Numbered from the stretch's first letter, positions 34,101 to 45,520 are shown. The stretch: 64,000 nucleotides of DNA from Omphiscola glabra (GCA_964017045.1 OZ024796.1:23871010-23935009), one strand, 5' to 3'. Program-made: numbers and translations. The notes: a model not told the origin generated them from the sequence alone.

Positions 34101-37100
34101 ATTAACAAAAATTCAACGCATTTTGGCTATAGATGTGATTCATGTTGCCAACCTCAAATGGTGGCTCATCAAAGAGAAGGAAAACAACTAACAACATGCC
34201 ATAGATGCCACCGGGAGTAAACATCGATAGAACAATATGGAGATGATCACGTATGCGGCCTGGCACTGAACTCAATGTAATTCCCTACGGCTCCTCTAAT
34301 GCCGGAGTCAAACAAGCGGGCATTTGCTCGTTCACTCGATTCCTCCAACAGCTTGCGAAAGTGCTGTTAGGTAAACAGCTGAGTCTCCATAAAATACATC
34401 GCCAAAGCTTCGTAATTTCGGACTGATGACACATCTGTTTTTATTTCTACTGAAACCTGGGCTAGCTTACATTAGCTACAGCTTCGGATGAACTCAACAG
34501 ATTTCTCACTGTCAATACGTCAGAGATTCAAAGAATCCAGTAGTTAAACATTTGTTATAACTTAAACCCATGTGGCAAAAGTTAACAGTTAAGGTATCCA
34601 AAAACATTACTTAAAAAGTCTATCTCCGACTTAAAATAAAGCATTCTGTTGAGTCGTGTTTTTTTTAATGATGTCGCAGCTAAACCCATTAAGTGCGAAA
34701 GTGAATCTTTTTTCTTATTGCATCTATATTATTCTAATTTTAGCAAATATATTGACTCTATCCTATGAATAAAAATCTGTTAGCTGAATCCTTCTTTTTA
34801 TAATGTTAAATATTTGTAAATATGAATTCCCGTCCAAAAATAAGGTGAACATTTGTTTAAAAAATTGTTTTCGAAAAAAATTACTATAACTTTTGTTCTT
34901 TTTAACCCTTTTTAAAATGTCATGCTGCACATTAAAGAAAAATAAAAGGCGCATTCTGCTGATTTGGCATATTTATTTTAATTGTTTTTTAAAAACTTAG
35001 CGACGAAGTTTCAGGGTCGCCAACGTGTTGTGATATTAAACAACAGGAAGCAATGGAAGAGCCGACCTTGGTTGCGTCATCACACCGCGGAGCGAGGCCT
35101 CACTTGCAAGGTCGTTTTGTTTTAGTATTTGCGGAGCCGTCGATGGCCCTTGTCGGCTTGATGTTCCCCGGTGTTGGAGATGCGACGACGACGCGGTGCG
35201 TTTTGTTTCTGTTCATGTCACGACCCGCTGACTCTCCGGCGAGAAAACAAGTTCGTTTTTTTATGAAAAACCAGCGTCTGTTAAAGGGTTGTGGGCAAAC
35301 AACTTTGGGCAGTGTTGGGTAGGTCATCAGAAGACTTATTTTGAAAGAACGTTACATACAGACATATATATATATATATATAATATATATATAGACACAT
35401 ACATTTTGTCCGAAAGAAAATGAAGCCTCGTTCAGTGATGAAAACCAATGGTAATAATTTATCAACTTTTTGAATTACAAAACTCATTTTGATTTTAATA
35501 AAATGTTTAAATTCTTTTATTAACTTTAGTTTGTGTTCGAAGTGTCCACCGACCGACAGCTGAAGCAAACGTATTAAAAAAAAACCGAGAGAAAAAAAAA
35601 TAACGCAACAAAACAACGAATGTGTCGGAAAGATGCCTTCATCGGCGAACGCACGCCACAGTAAAAAACACAAATAACACTTAGCTCAAATGTAGTATCC
35701 GAGAGGGAAGCAAGAGGTATGCCCTCTTCATATATAGTACACGTGCTTGCATTCATAAAAACATTTTAAAGTACTGCATGAAATTTTCCACGCCAGCCTC
35801 CACTATTTCGCCACTGCACCACCTGACCCCCCCCCCCCCCACCCACGGGGCGTCTCACGCAAATAGTTTTGTTTTATGAACTGATGAGAACTTTGTGTTT
35901 ACCTTCTGGCAAAACCCAGCTCATACACAATGAACGTCTGTCCACTGACGTCAGCTCTATCCTTTGCTTTGTAAAACCACAGATGGGCCGATGCAATGCC
36001 GGTATTCTTGACCTTGTCTTGAAGGTCGAAAGAGTAGCATCCTGTGGAATCCTTTTTTATGCAGTTCCGCCCAACTGTGGACAGGATAAAGTATAAATGT
36101 TCATACGAGTTGTACGTTAGACCTATAGGTTAACTTATCAATAAAAATACACGCATAAAGAAATTATTAATTTATAAATACATACTACATATATACATAC
36201 AGAAATTATTAACTTAAAAATACATGCATATATACAGAAATGATTAACTTATAAATACATACATACAAAAATGATTAACTTATAAATACATGCATGCATA
36301 AAGAAATGATTAACTTATAAATACATGCATGCATAAAGAAATGATTAACTTATAAATACATGCATACATACAGAAATGATTAACGTATACATGCATACAT
36401 ACAAACAGAAATGACTATTTGTATCTTCATTTCATCAAACCACTACTTTTGTGGCAGCCACTTTGAAGCCAATGATGCCCAGATTCAGCATCACTTTAAC
36501 ATAGGCAGCGCGCTTTAACATGTAACGGACGCTCTTAGGCCGACAGCAGACGCCATTAGTTATTAATATTTCTACCACAACCACTACAACACCTAACCCA
36601 CGTTTAAAAAAAAAAAAAGGATTACAAAATATTTCATTTTCATTTTTTTACATTAGTCTTTTTCCATAAATTTAAAGTTTGGTGGGGCAAAGTGTATAAA
36701 AGCTCACTTTTTTTTTTTTTTGAAGTTGACCTCAGACATTCCCAGCCCTGTCTCATCTTATCATCGACACATGTTACGTTGAAATAATAACATACGAGTG
36801 GTATGTTGATATAAACATTCAGCCTCACTGCCCCATCTGTTTCTGCTACAAGGTTTCCTGTATGAGAGTTTTGATGTCCTCGGGTGTGATATGCATCGCT
36901 TCATGAGATTTTTTTTTTAGCACAGCTTCTGACCTGGGACAGTGGGTGCGTGAGGACGGAGGGAAGAGGAGGGGAAAAAAAGAGGGAGAGAGAGACTGAG
37001 CTTGATTTGGAGCCTTCGGGGACGGGGAGGGACGGAGCTAGAGTTGGAGCCTTCGGGGGGGGGGGGGTTGAGGGAGAGAGACTTAGCTAGAGTTGGAACC

Positions 37101-40100
37101 TTCGGGGCAGTGGCGTAGCTAGAGTGTTTGGCGCCCGGGGACAAGATTCGCGCCCGGGGACAAGATTCGCGCCCGTGGACAAGATTCATTTTAAAGCGCC
37201 CCCTTTTCCTTTTTTCAACTCTCAAACCCATTATTTTCATCAATAAAATAATACCAAAGCACATTTTGGCGCCCTTAACTAGCTGGCGCCCGGGTACATC
37301 TGTACCCCCTGCCCCCCTACGCTACGCCTCTGCTTCGGGAAGGGAGGGGAGACTTAGCTAGAGTTGGATCCTTCGGAGAGAAAGAGAGAGACGGAGCTGG
37401 AGTTGGATCCTTAGGAGAAAGAGAGAGAGGGAGAGAAAGAAACGAAGTTGGGGCTGGATCCTTCGGAGAGGGAGAGGGGGTGAGAGAGAGAGACAGAGTT
37501 AGATTTGGATCCGTCTGAGAGAGTGAGGCGAGGGGGGAGGGATACGGAGAGAGACATTGTCAAGATGGAGAGCTTGATAGACAGGATTAGAGATGAAGAA
37601 ATATTTTTTTTTATGGCGATGACGTTTACATTATGCAAGGTCTGCCTAGATTCAGAGGTGTTTCACACGTGGCTGGACCACGCCCTGAAATGCTGCACAT
37701 TCAATGAGGGCAACCCATTCAAGGACGCATGAAATAATTTGCCGCCACCAACACTCATGTGTATAGCAGAGTTTGCCAGAGAAACGCTTGGCAGCTCGTT
37801 TGTTGACCTTCCCACCATATGCTCAGAGTTGCTACTATATCGCTTTGGCTTCCAGATCTCGTCCTTTTTTTTTTAAATATACGGATGGGGTTGTTGGGGG
37901 GGGGGGGCTTTTTAAGCACGAAATGTGTTCGAATTTTTTTTATATATATATTTTTTAAAGATATATTTCTGAGACCAAACCCACCTTATTTTTTTATAAG
38001 TATAAGACATTGACCAGATACTACGACTTAGATTTTTTAAAAATTACTTTAGCATTTTCGCTTAGCAAATAGAGGGCCATCGCTGGCTCATTCCCAAACA
38101 CACGACTGGGCAAATAGAGGGCCATAACTGGCTCATTTCCAAACACACGGCTAAACAAATAGAGGGCAATCGCTGGCTCATTCCAAAACACACGGCTAAG
38201 CAAATAGAGGGCCATCGCTGGCTCATTCCAAAACACACGGCTAAGCAAATAGAGGGCCATCGCTGGCTCATTCCCAAACACACGACTAAGCAAAAAGAGG
38301 GCCATCGCTGGCTCATTCCCAAACACACGACTAAGCAAAAAGAGGGCCATCGCTGGCACATCACCAAGCACACGACACGATTACAGTTATAGTCGCGAGT
38401 CTCGACAGCTCATCAAATATAAGCAGGTCCATTTAAAGCTTACAATAACTTTGTCATTATTGTGATATTTGTTTTATTAATTAAAATTCATACGCATTAA
38501 CTCGCATGATGCATTTATTGAAGAAAACAAAAAAATCATTATAATATGAGACCCATGTTTGTGGGAACATTAGGGGATAATTTCTGTATATAAACTAGCT
38601 TAATGTCTTCTTTGTTTTTTGCCTTCAATAAATCTTCGTCCTTATTCATCACATTTTAAATTTAATTTATTTCATACAAGTTTCCGTAGCATGTATACTT
38701 TCCCAATGAATAACATGGGACAAGCTATAATATGTTTTTTTTTAAACTTTAGAGGCTTAACAAAATGGTAATTTGATACTTTTGGTGCCGCGATGTCTCA
38801 AACGGCCGCCATCTTGGTTGCCGCGACCCGTAAAATTAAGAATTTAAAAAAAACGTTTAAAAATAATGAAAAAATTTCCTAAATGTATCTCTAAACCTAA
38901 TCCGAACCCCAAATATATCCCTAAACCTAACCTGAACCCTAAACAATCCCGCAAAGGCACCAATAGTAACAATTAGCTAAAAAAATTTTTTATCAAACTT
39001 CACCTTGCCATTTTCTATAAACATGGTGGCAATGTTGCAATGGGCTCATTAAGTCCTTTAAAAAAATGAAAAGAAAACGCATGCGTAGTGTCAAGGATTT
39101 GGATGGAATTCGTTACATTTCAGACCGGTGGCGGGAAAACTAATTTTGTGAATACAAATTTCTCTTCTCCGTTTTATTATTTTGTTTCAATTAATCTTCT
39201 TTTTTTTTTTTTCTTTGCTACCTGCTGTAGATTCGCCCCTATGTTTTATGAATACCGGGTATGTCAAAACGTATTACAGGTATTTAACATCACATGCTAA
39301 CAACCACAATAATTCGTCAACGCGCTCTGGCGTCGCCACTAAGCCTGTGGCCAATTTGTATCGATATTTTTCGTTACAATGAAAATATTGATGAAGAGTT
39401 ATGTAGTTTTATCCATTTAAGCTAACTGCTAGTCTCCAATTTATATTTTTAAACAGCCAACAACCCTGCACGGCGCATGCTCGGCAAGTAAAGAGACAAG
39501 AAAAGGGGGGTTGGAAGGGGGGAGAAGAAGTAAAAAAACAACGAAAAAAACGTCACGGCAAATAATTTTTTCTTCGCTGGCATACAAATGAGAGAAAGGG
39601 TCGGAAACCCCAACGTGACAGTGGACAGCGTACTTACTGTCTTCTCCGGTAATGATGATCTCCTCGTCCCTGGCGTAGAAGTCTTCCGGCACGTCGTCCC
39701 AACTCTTGTCCTTGAACTTCTGCTCAAACACCTCGTCGGGCAGCTTGGGTACGGGCTTCTCTGGGCGCTGGGTCAGGTCTTCCGGTGACATGCGCAACTT
39801 TTGCAGAAGCAGGTCGGTGAACATGCTCAGTCTCAGCTCTTTCACCTCGTCCTCCGTCATGCCCTGATTCCCGCACGTCGGGCAGTCCCCGTTGTCCTCG
39901 TCAGGTGCTTTGGCGTTTTCATCGTGTGTGTTTGTGTACGTCGTGTGGGTTGTGGTGGGCAAGGCATTCTTATCGTTCTCGTCGTGCTGACTCAGTGAAT
40001 CGGTTTGCGCCCGCAGCTTCTCTCGGGTGGTTTTGTCCTTGGGGATGACCTTGCCGGGCGCAGTGTACTTGACCTTATCGGGATAGATACGCCTGCGCTT

Positions 40101-41009
40101 GTCTTTCGTTTCCGGGGTCACTGATGTGCTTCTCGTCGCAAAGGTCTGGCTCTGAGCGGGTCTGGCCGTCGCCGGGAGAATTTCTTCGCCAGTGTAGGGC
40201 CCGACCACTTCCGGCGTCTTCGAAATATTTCCGGAAACATCATCACTCTCCGGAAGTGAAGTCACGTGGGTGTAGTTCTGATAAGACCACGATGTGCTGT
40301 TGCTCTTATTTTCGAGATCATCTCCCGTTAGCACTGCTCTAGTGGGGACGGCCATTGTTTTGTCACGTGCCCTAGCCTCGTTCTCGGGTTTATCTTTCTC
40401 GTGAAACCTCGTCACCAGCCAGGGCGGCCTGTTTAAACTTTTTGTCATTTCCAAATGCTCCACTTCCGTCATGCCCTTCTCAGTGTAAACTTTCGATCGA
40501 GTCTCTTCCTCGGATACATTTTGGCCGCTGGGCTGGTCGAGAGCTTCAGCGAGAGGCGTGTGGACGGCGGCAGATCCGACCGCGGCTTCGTCTTTGGCGT
40601 GGGCGCTGCCCCGAAAGGGGTGCGTAGCATTAAATCTGTTGTGATCTTCGTAGGAGGCTGATCCCGGCTCGCGTTCCCGTAAGCCGTCTGCCGTGACGTT
40701 GTTTGATCCGCCAATTAGGTTTTCATATTCATCTGTGGCATTCAGTTCTGTACTAATAAAGCTGCTATTCGCATAGTCCGCCGATCGACGTGACCTAAGG
40801 CTCAACCTCTCCTCGCGACTAGGGCCTCGTTTCGCCAGTCCACGAGATGGTTCTTCCGCCAATGCTTTGTACTTATGCGGCTCGTCTTTCAGCGCACGAC
40901 TATCAGACGTGACAGTTGATCTCGATCTATCCCGAGGCGACGTTTTTGTGGTTTCTAGAGCCGCGAAACATATGGCCCAAATCGCGATAGCGAACTGCAT
41001 GCTTAACAT
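31176..41009 (-). CDS. Divergent TGF-beta superfamily (activin/inhibin-beta-like) ligand precursor, five exons
   Basis: Coding exons are 41009-39638, 36074-35903, 33833-33650, 32886-32685 and 31381-31176. They total 2136 bases (711 aa), with GT-AG junctions and phases 1, 2, 0, 1. Residues 4-19 are a signal peptide (QFAIAIWAICFAAL). Exon 1 codes an unusually long, polar propeptide with about eight N-x-S/T sites and an internal RSRR (72-75). The prodomain hallmarks follow: CPTCG (from 376) with ELRLSMFTDLLLQKLRM, CYSFDL, ASAHLWFYKA, WININVTRYVTGWL and IRCKTC. RKKR (595-598) is the furin site. The 113-residue mature domain (599-711) has nine cysteines: one, ECC, CYGFC, KPCCVP and the terminal KCGCM. 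The pattern fits a disulfide-linked dimeric extracellular ligand signalling through type I/II serine kinase receptors. The prodomain cysteine pairs and the extra N-terminal cysteine favour the activin/TGF-beta branch over BMP. The usual W-x-x-W after the CC pair is missing, so the exact subfamily is open. Confidence 0.93.
31500..32001. repeat. 22-bp minisatellite in intron 4 of the TGF-beta-type gene
   Basis: Unit ggtggtatcaaatcttactt plus tc, about 23 copies, with caa/cac and cgg/cgt variants. Since 22 is not a multiple of 3 and no frame has a stop, all three plus frames stay open and give apparent 170-180-codon proteins of a repeating 22-residue unit. These are artefacts: the array lies wholly inside the intron 31382-32684. 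Confidence 0.95.
33140..33515 (+). repeat. Dispersed repeat family A (copy 2)
   Basis: gtgtgtttagaacaaaaatc, caacctatcgagctgaaact, cacgaaataaaattcccgat and atcgcaagtgtgtttgttgc in the same order as the inverted copy at 3780-4110 and the copy at 45190. A 13-base poly-C is embedded at about 33267-33279. It lies in intron 3 of the TGF-beta-type gene. Confidence 0.75.
33935..34003. repeat. (CA)n-rich microsatellite
   Basis: Interrupted acacac tracts with acat variants. The overlapping cysteine/threonine-rich ORFs are shadows. Confidence 0.7.
34130..34430. other. Intron 2 stretch with a SINE-like trace
   Basis: gctcatcaaagagaaggaaa at about 34165 resembles the block near 1440. The rest (ggcctggcactgaactcaat, ctcctctaatgccggagtca) is not recognised. 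Confidence 0.35.
35045..35330. other. CpG-rich island inside intron 2 of the TGF-beta-type gene
   Basis: In contrast to the AT-rich surroundings, this ~285-bp stretch is rich in CG dinucleotides (tcatcacaccgcggagcgag, gatgcgacgacgacgcggtg). It keeps an 89-codon plus ORF (35053-35322) and a 75-codon minus ORF. No family was recognised. It could be an alternative promoter, an enhancer or an inserted element. Confidence 0.35.
35362..35395. repeat. (TA)n microsatellite
   Basis: Nearly pure TA dinucleotide tract flanked by cagacata and agacacat. Confidence 0.8.
35555..35725 (-). repeat. Penelope-type dispersed repeat with hammerhead-like motif (copy 2)
   Basis: Minus strand: cggatactacatttgagcta, then gttcgccgatgaaggcatct, then ttccgacacattc. 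It pairs with 765-930. The CCGATGA and CGAC changes break the ribozyme core. Confidence 0.5.
36165..36415. repeat. Tandem repeat of about 32-36 bp in intron 1 of the TGF-beta-type gene
   Basis: About seven variable copies of aaatgattaacttataaata followed by catgcatgcataaag. Confidence 0.8.
36955..37570. repeat. Purine-rich minisatellite interrupted by a MITE
   Basis: Degenerate units of gagagagacggagctagagt, tggagccttcgggg. The array is split by the hAT-like MITE at 37108-37332, which duplicated the array's own cttcggg motif on insertion. The overlapping short ORFs are low-complexity artefacts. Confidence 0.75.
37108..37332. mobile_element. hAT-like MITE, 225 bp, 8-bp TSD CTTCGGGR
   Basis: Starts CAGTGGCGTAGC and ends GCTACGCCTCTG. 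It is flanked by CTTCGGGG (37100-37107) and CTTCGGGA (37333-37340). It is the inverted relative of 14007-14199 and has a local triplication of gcgcccggggacaagattc. Confidence 0.87.
38064..38378. repeat. 45-bp minisatellite, seven copies
   Basis: Unit agagggccatcgctggctca, ttcccaaacacacgactaag, caaat; copies start every 45 bp from 38071. As 45 is a multiple of 3, two minus-strand frames stay open with 15-residue repeats. The array is in intron 1 of the TGF-beta-type gene and shows no splice context as an exon. Confidence 0.93.
38805..38945 (-). repeat. Dispersed repeat with telomere-like stretch (copy 2)
   Basis: On the minus strand: tttagggttcaggttaggtt, tagggatatatttgg, then cttaattttacgggtcgcgg and ggcggccg. 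Inverted relative to 14640-14800. Confidence 0.65.
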
Positions 41010-43025
41010 CTGGGAGCGGGGGTGGGTGTATGGCTGTTAATAATCAAGAGACTGTCGCCCGATTTTCAAAGTTGAATCTCAAAACACCGTACTATACCGG
41101 AGCTGCTTAAATCACAAATAAATGTTAACCATCCACCAATTTACACGTTTTAGAAATGCACCAGTGGGCCAGATTTTCACTGCATGTTGTATTCTTAAGT
41201 TTTAATTTTAAACACGGCTTCTTTGACTCAATTGTCAAATTGAAAAATTCTTAGATATTTTTTTTTTTAAATTCCATTAAAATTTCAAAGTGATGCTATA
41301 AAATGCTAGTACACGATTGTCTGCTCACTTCCTCAAAATAAGCCCGAATGTGCTGGAAATAGAAACAAAAAAAACCCTAAATATTGTTATTGCGAGTTAA
41401 TTAATATTTAGGAAATTAAAAACATTCAGGTAGTTACCCCCGAAACCCGTGTTAGCTATTTTGATATATACAAGACAGCTAATGGTTTTACAGATTTCTT
41501 TGCGTGTGCAGGTATCAGGTGATCGGATCTCATGAGAATTTATTTTTTATCCACATAGTAAACCGTGTGAACAAACAGCGCTTATGAAAAGTGGAACACA
41601 GGGTTTTGGCTAAAGTAGTTTTCAAAACAGGACAAAAGAAGTTGAACTTAACATATTTTCTAGAGATAAAATTATCTCCCATATATTTATTTCAAATAAA
41701 ATTGTTCTACAAAGAAAAAATGATAATAATTTTTGTTTCGTTCCACAAAATAAGAAAATAATCATGTACTGAATATAGATAATAGTTTAATATTTGGGAC
41801 CAAAGTGCATAATGTTAAGCAATACCTATTAATTTGACTCTTTAAGGTTATGCTAAAATTTGTGCTTCATAATGTAAAAAGACTGCTTACAGGGAGTAGG
41901 CGAATTGATGAAGCAACAACTACGCTCGTTCCAAAGCTAAGAATGCGCATGAGTTGATTTCCTATCATTTTATATTTAAAATGTGGGTAGGGCTGAGAAC
42001 AGGAATATATCCCTTGTCACCCTTTCGAAAGACGCCTTTGGTAATCATAAGGTACCATGCAAAATGCGCCTTCGATGTATGGGGGGGGGGGGGGGAAATT
42101 CATAATAAGTCTTTGATTAATTAATTTTTTTTAATCAATATTTCCTATCTGGAATTTCAAAGCGGATCATCTCCTCATGTACTGGAACGACTCCGATTTA
42201 ACTTAACAGTCTTAAGTGTTAATCCAAACTAAAGTTGTACAATTTTATTTCTAATTCTATCTCAATTAATCCCCAAATTTTTAATGTCGTTTAACTTTAT
42301 TAAAATTCGTAAAATAGATCATTGGTTTAATGGCTGCTGATTAAACTTTTCATTTTATTATTTCAAAAGCTCTATAATAAACAATCCAATAAGAGACGTG
42401 TACTTACTGTGGACAAGAATGTTCCTTTATTTAATAGGCTAAATTAAAAACCAGTGAAAAAATCAGATAGGTCAACACCGTGCTGTTTCACCGCCAGATG
42501 TTTACTTGTGATGATTTGAAGTTCCGCTGTGAGAGTATAACTTTGTAACACTACTTGTGGAACTTCCAAATATGAAGAGCCACTGTTTCCACTTGAGTGT
42601 TTAATTTACTTCGCAGTTTTATAGTACAGCTCCGGTGCCAAGCACTCAGAGGTAAAACTGAATGAGGAAACACGATGTGCTGCGCGCAGTTGGAACTTAA
42701 CATGCATCACATGTAGTTTAGAGTTAACTTGGGCTTGGAGATTTTTTTAAGTTGGGGTTGGGGGGTTGGTAGGAGACCGCATGGGACAGGAAATTTTTAA
42801 ATTAAACTTTTACAGGGCTTTTGATCAAGTCTACGACTGTAAATTTAAATCATCTTGACCACTCTTTACAAAAAAAATAATTGTTTTTAAAGACATTTTT
42901 TTAAAGACGTAAATATATTTGTGGATGTGCGTTCCGAAATAAAAAGTTTTCCCGAAGAGCGAGTATTGTAGGACGTTGTTCATTTTTTTTAAATGGCACA
43001 TTTATAAACGAATATATATAGTTAG
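41010..43025. other. Upstream region of the TGF-beta-type gene; no gene seen
   Basis: Presumed 5' UTR and promoter of the minus-strand ligand gene plus AT-rich spacer. No TATA box assigned. A 15-16-base poly-G lies at 42080-42095. No ORF over 60 codons. Confidence 0.35.
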
Positions 43026-43026
43026 G

Positions 43027-43253
43027 TCTGGTCTTCTATAACTAGTATTTTCTTCTATAACTAGGTCTTTTCTGCTATTCTATAACTAGGTCTTTTCTTC
43101 TATTCTATAACTAGGTCCTTTCTTCTATTCTATAACCAGGTCTTTTCTTCTATTCTATAACTAGGTCTTTTCTTCTATTCTATAATCAGGTCTTTTCTTC
43201 TATTCTATAACTAGGTCTTTTCTTCTATTCTATAACTAGGTCTTTTCTTCCAC
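43027..43253. repeat. 25-bp minisatellite, about nine copies
   Basis: Unit aactaggtcttttcttctat plus tctat, with a shorter first copy. Confidence 0.92.
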
Positions 43254-43609
43254 ATAGCAGGATAACCACCTGTCAGACAGAACCCTGTGTTGAGGGGGAA
43301 TTAGAAATTGCATACAAAATAATTTTTTTTAGTTTGCTGAGTTAACCATCTAATTGGGTTGATAATGAACCATCCTCGGATACTAATGCCAACACAATCT
43401 CAACTGTAACATCAGTACCTAAAGAAAATGTTAGTGATGCTTATGATAGTGTCCCATAAAAAGTTGACCACAACAAACTAAAAATATTCAGAAATGCTGA
43501 CTAAGTTGGATAAGAAACTATAGGAGATTTATCATTGTCAGAAAAAGACCTTGTTAAGTCTGTTATTGCATGTGTTATTTTGTTTTATTTTTTCATGATG
43601 TGCCGAATA

Positions 43610-44405
43610 AGACAAACATTTCTGGGCATTCTGTTGACACTGGCAACGCAGATCCGGCCAAGCAACACTTCTATAGGGTCAATCCGGAACACTTGAAATG
43701 ATCCGATCTGAAGTTAAGTACATGCTTGACAATGACATCAGGGAATAAAGCTCTTGTATCTGGAGTTCTCCATGTAGTTTAGTCACAAAGATTGATGGAG
43801 TTACACGTTTTTCACTGATTTCGGGAAAGTGAATTCACTTACAAAGTCTGATTCCTTTCCTATGCCAAGGATAGACAATCACATTGATCGAGTAGGAGAT
43901 GACAAATATATACCAATAGAAATAAAAGTCAATGCTGCTCTGAATGAAAAACACCCCCAGCTGCATTCCAACGCATAGTTAATAACATTATTGCTGACCA
44001 GGAAAACTGAAGTGCCTTAATGGATAATTTAATTATTTGCGCAGTGTAGATTTTTCAAGTCATTTAACCAATTAAAATCTTTGTTGAAGAAATTTGTGTG
44101 AATTGTGTTATGCAATTGTAGAATATTTAGGTCATATAGTGGGTTAAAGGTCATACGCTAAATCCTATTGCATCACGTTCTCCACTAACTATTAGGAAAC
44201 AACTCTTGAAATTTTTGGTTCATGGCAGGTGATTATAAAAAAGATTTTGCCAACACGTTTTCAGTTATTGTTTTCCCTCTTACAAATTTGTTAAAGAAAA
44301 CTGTAAAATATTATCGGCTATTTCTCTAAGAAATTTAATTCCCACCAGAAGAAATACTCCACTGTTGAAAAAAGAACGCTTAGGTTTAATTCCTGCTTTG
44401 ATTTG
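43610..44405 (+). pseudogene. Ty3/Gypsy-type pol (reverse transcriptase) remnant
   Basis: Frame-shifted reading shows the ordered landmarks of Ty3/Gypsy RT and the RNase H start: PRIDNHIDRVGD, AAFQRIVNNIIADQEN, LMDNLIIC in place of the YIDDL-type box, then a GHIV-like block, KRQL-like and LLKK-like blocks, and YSTVEK before the RNase H region. Stops and frameshifts are frequent and the active-site box is altered. No LTRs were found. It is a dead fragment with no gag, integrase or envelope. Confidence 0.75.
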
Positions 44406-44560
44406 ATTGATTGATTGATTGGAGTACTTACATAGCGCTCATTTCCATGCTATGGTAGCATGCTCACGGCGCTCCGATGTGCGAAAATGTTCGAGAGGTC
44501 TCACTGCTGCCAGTTAGGCGCACGTGAACTCTGAACATAGAGAGACAGATGACTGCGCAT
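44395..44560 (+). repeat. SINE-like repeat after (TTGA)n
   Basis: (gatt)n then ggagtacttacatagcgctc, atttccatgctatggtagca, tgctcacggcgctcc. The gcgct...agcgc-like ends can pair as a hairpin. It is a retroposon-type tail inserted at the end of the Gypsy fragment. Confidence 0.5.
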
Positions 44561-45189
44561 TAATGAGCCCAATGGTAACATGGCCAGTCTTTTGATGCAC
44601 TATTTTTGTGAGAGCTGAGTGTCAAAATCTCATCTTCCTTCTTCCCCACGAAAAACTCTTGCAGTTTTCTTTTTTATTAAACAATGTGTTCACTACCAAA
44701 GAGATAGCTATCAGGGGTACACAGCTGACGCATAGATTTCTATGTAAGTTGTCCATCACATCCAGTGCTTGCTTATCCTCACCACAATGCCTTAACATTT
44801 TTAACATGATGGTTACCAAAAATCAAATGCTACTTTGATGAAGTTTATTTCTACAATAATATGACTTGGATGTAAAACATAGTTACGTCAAAGATAATGT
44901 TATTGCTTACACTTTGTCCAGAAACTAAAAATTATGTAACTGCTTTCCTTGTAAGTTGTTAAGCAATTTTTGTGAAACATTTTGTACGAAATTAATTTTT
45001 AATTATTTTTGAAAATAGTTCTTTAATTGAAAAGTAATTCCATTTTGGAAAATGTTGGGTTTTTGGGGTAATTGTGTTTTTTTGTGTTTTTTTTTTTGGG
45101 GGGGGGGGGGGGGGGGTGGTGTTGCTTGTTTGTTCGTTTTTTGTTTTTTTTTACAGCGGGTAAGTGTTATAGCATGTGTCTTGACCTAA

Positions 45190-45520
45190 TTTTACTTCAA
45201 AGTAGAGCTAAAGAAAGCGTCCACCACTCTCAATTTTTGAAAATCCTTTATATTAACTTTTGTTCGTGGGTTTGTCATCCTATCGAGCTAAAACTTCGCA
45301 CATAGACTCGTTGCCGATGACACAATACTCAAATTTTCATACCACCCCCTCCTCAACCCCCAAAATCAACGAAATAAAATTCCAGATAACTGCTCTAAAC
45401 TATATTTTTTTTTAATATCGCAAGTGCGTTTGGTGCGTAATATTTTCTTCCGTTTTACAGAAATAGTTTGTGTAATAGTTGGTGAAATAGTTGGTGAAAT
45501 AGTTCGTGTAATGAATCTTC
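45190..45520 (+). repeat. Dispersed repeat family A (copy 3)
   Basis: cctatcgagctaaaacttcg, aacgaaataaaattccagat and atcgcaagtgcgtttggtgc follow the order seen at 33140 and, inverted, at 3780. The end has a 15-bp direct triplication, atagttggtgaaat. Confidence 0.7.

Noticed and set aside
39441..39637. C-terminal 65 residues of the 522-codon minus ORF
   Set aside because: This is intron read-through past the GTAAGT donor at 39637. The exon ends at 39638 and phase matches the next exon.
39588..40714. Short ORFs on both strands within 39.4-40.7 kb
   Set aside because: They are shadows of exon 1 of the TGF-beta-type gene in other frames.
43610..44405. An intact endogenous retroelement
   Set aside because: No LTR pair, gag, integrase or envelope was found; the RT box is altered and many stops are present. 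It is only a decayed pol fragment.
44608..44838. Overlapping 76- and 65-codon ORFs on opposite strands
   Set aside because: No recognisable domain, compositional signal or splice context; adjacent to decayed repeats.
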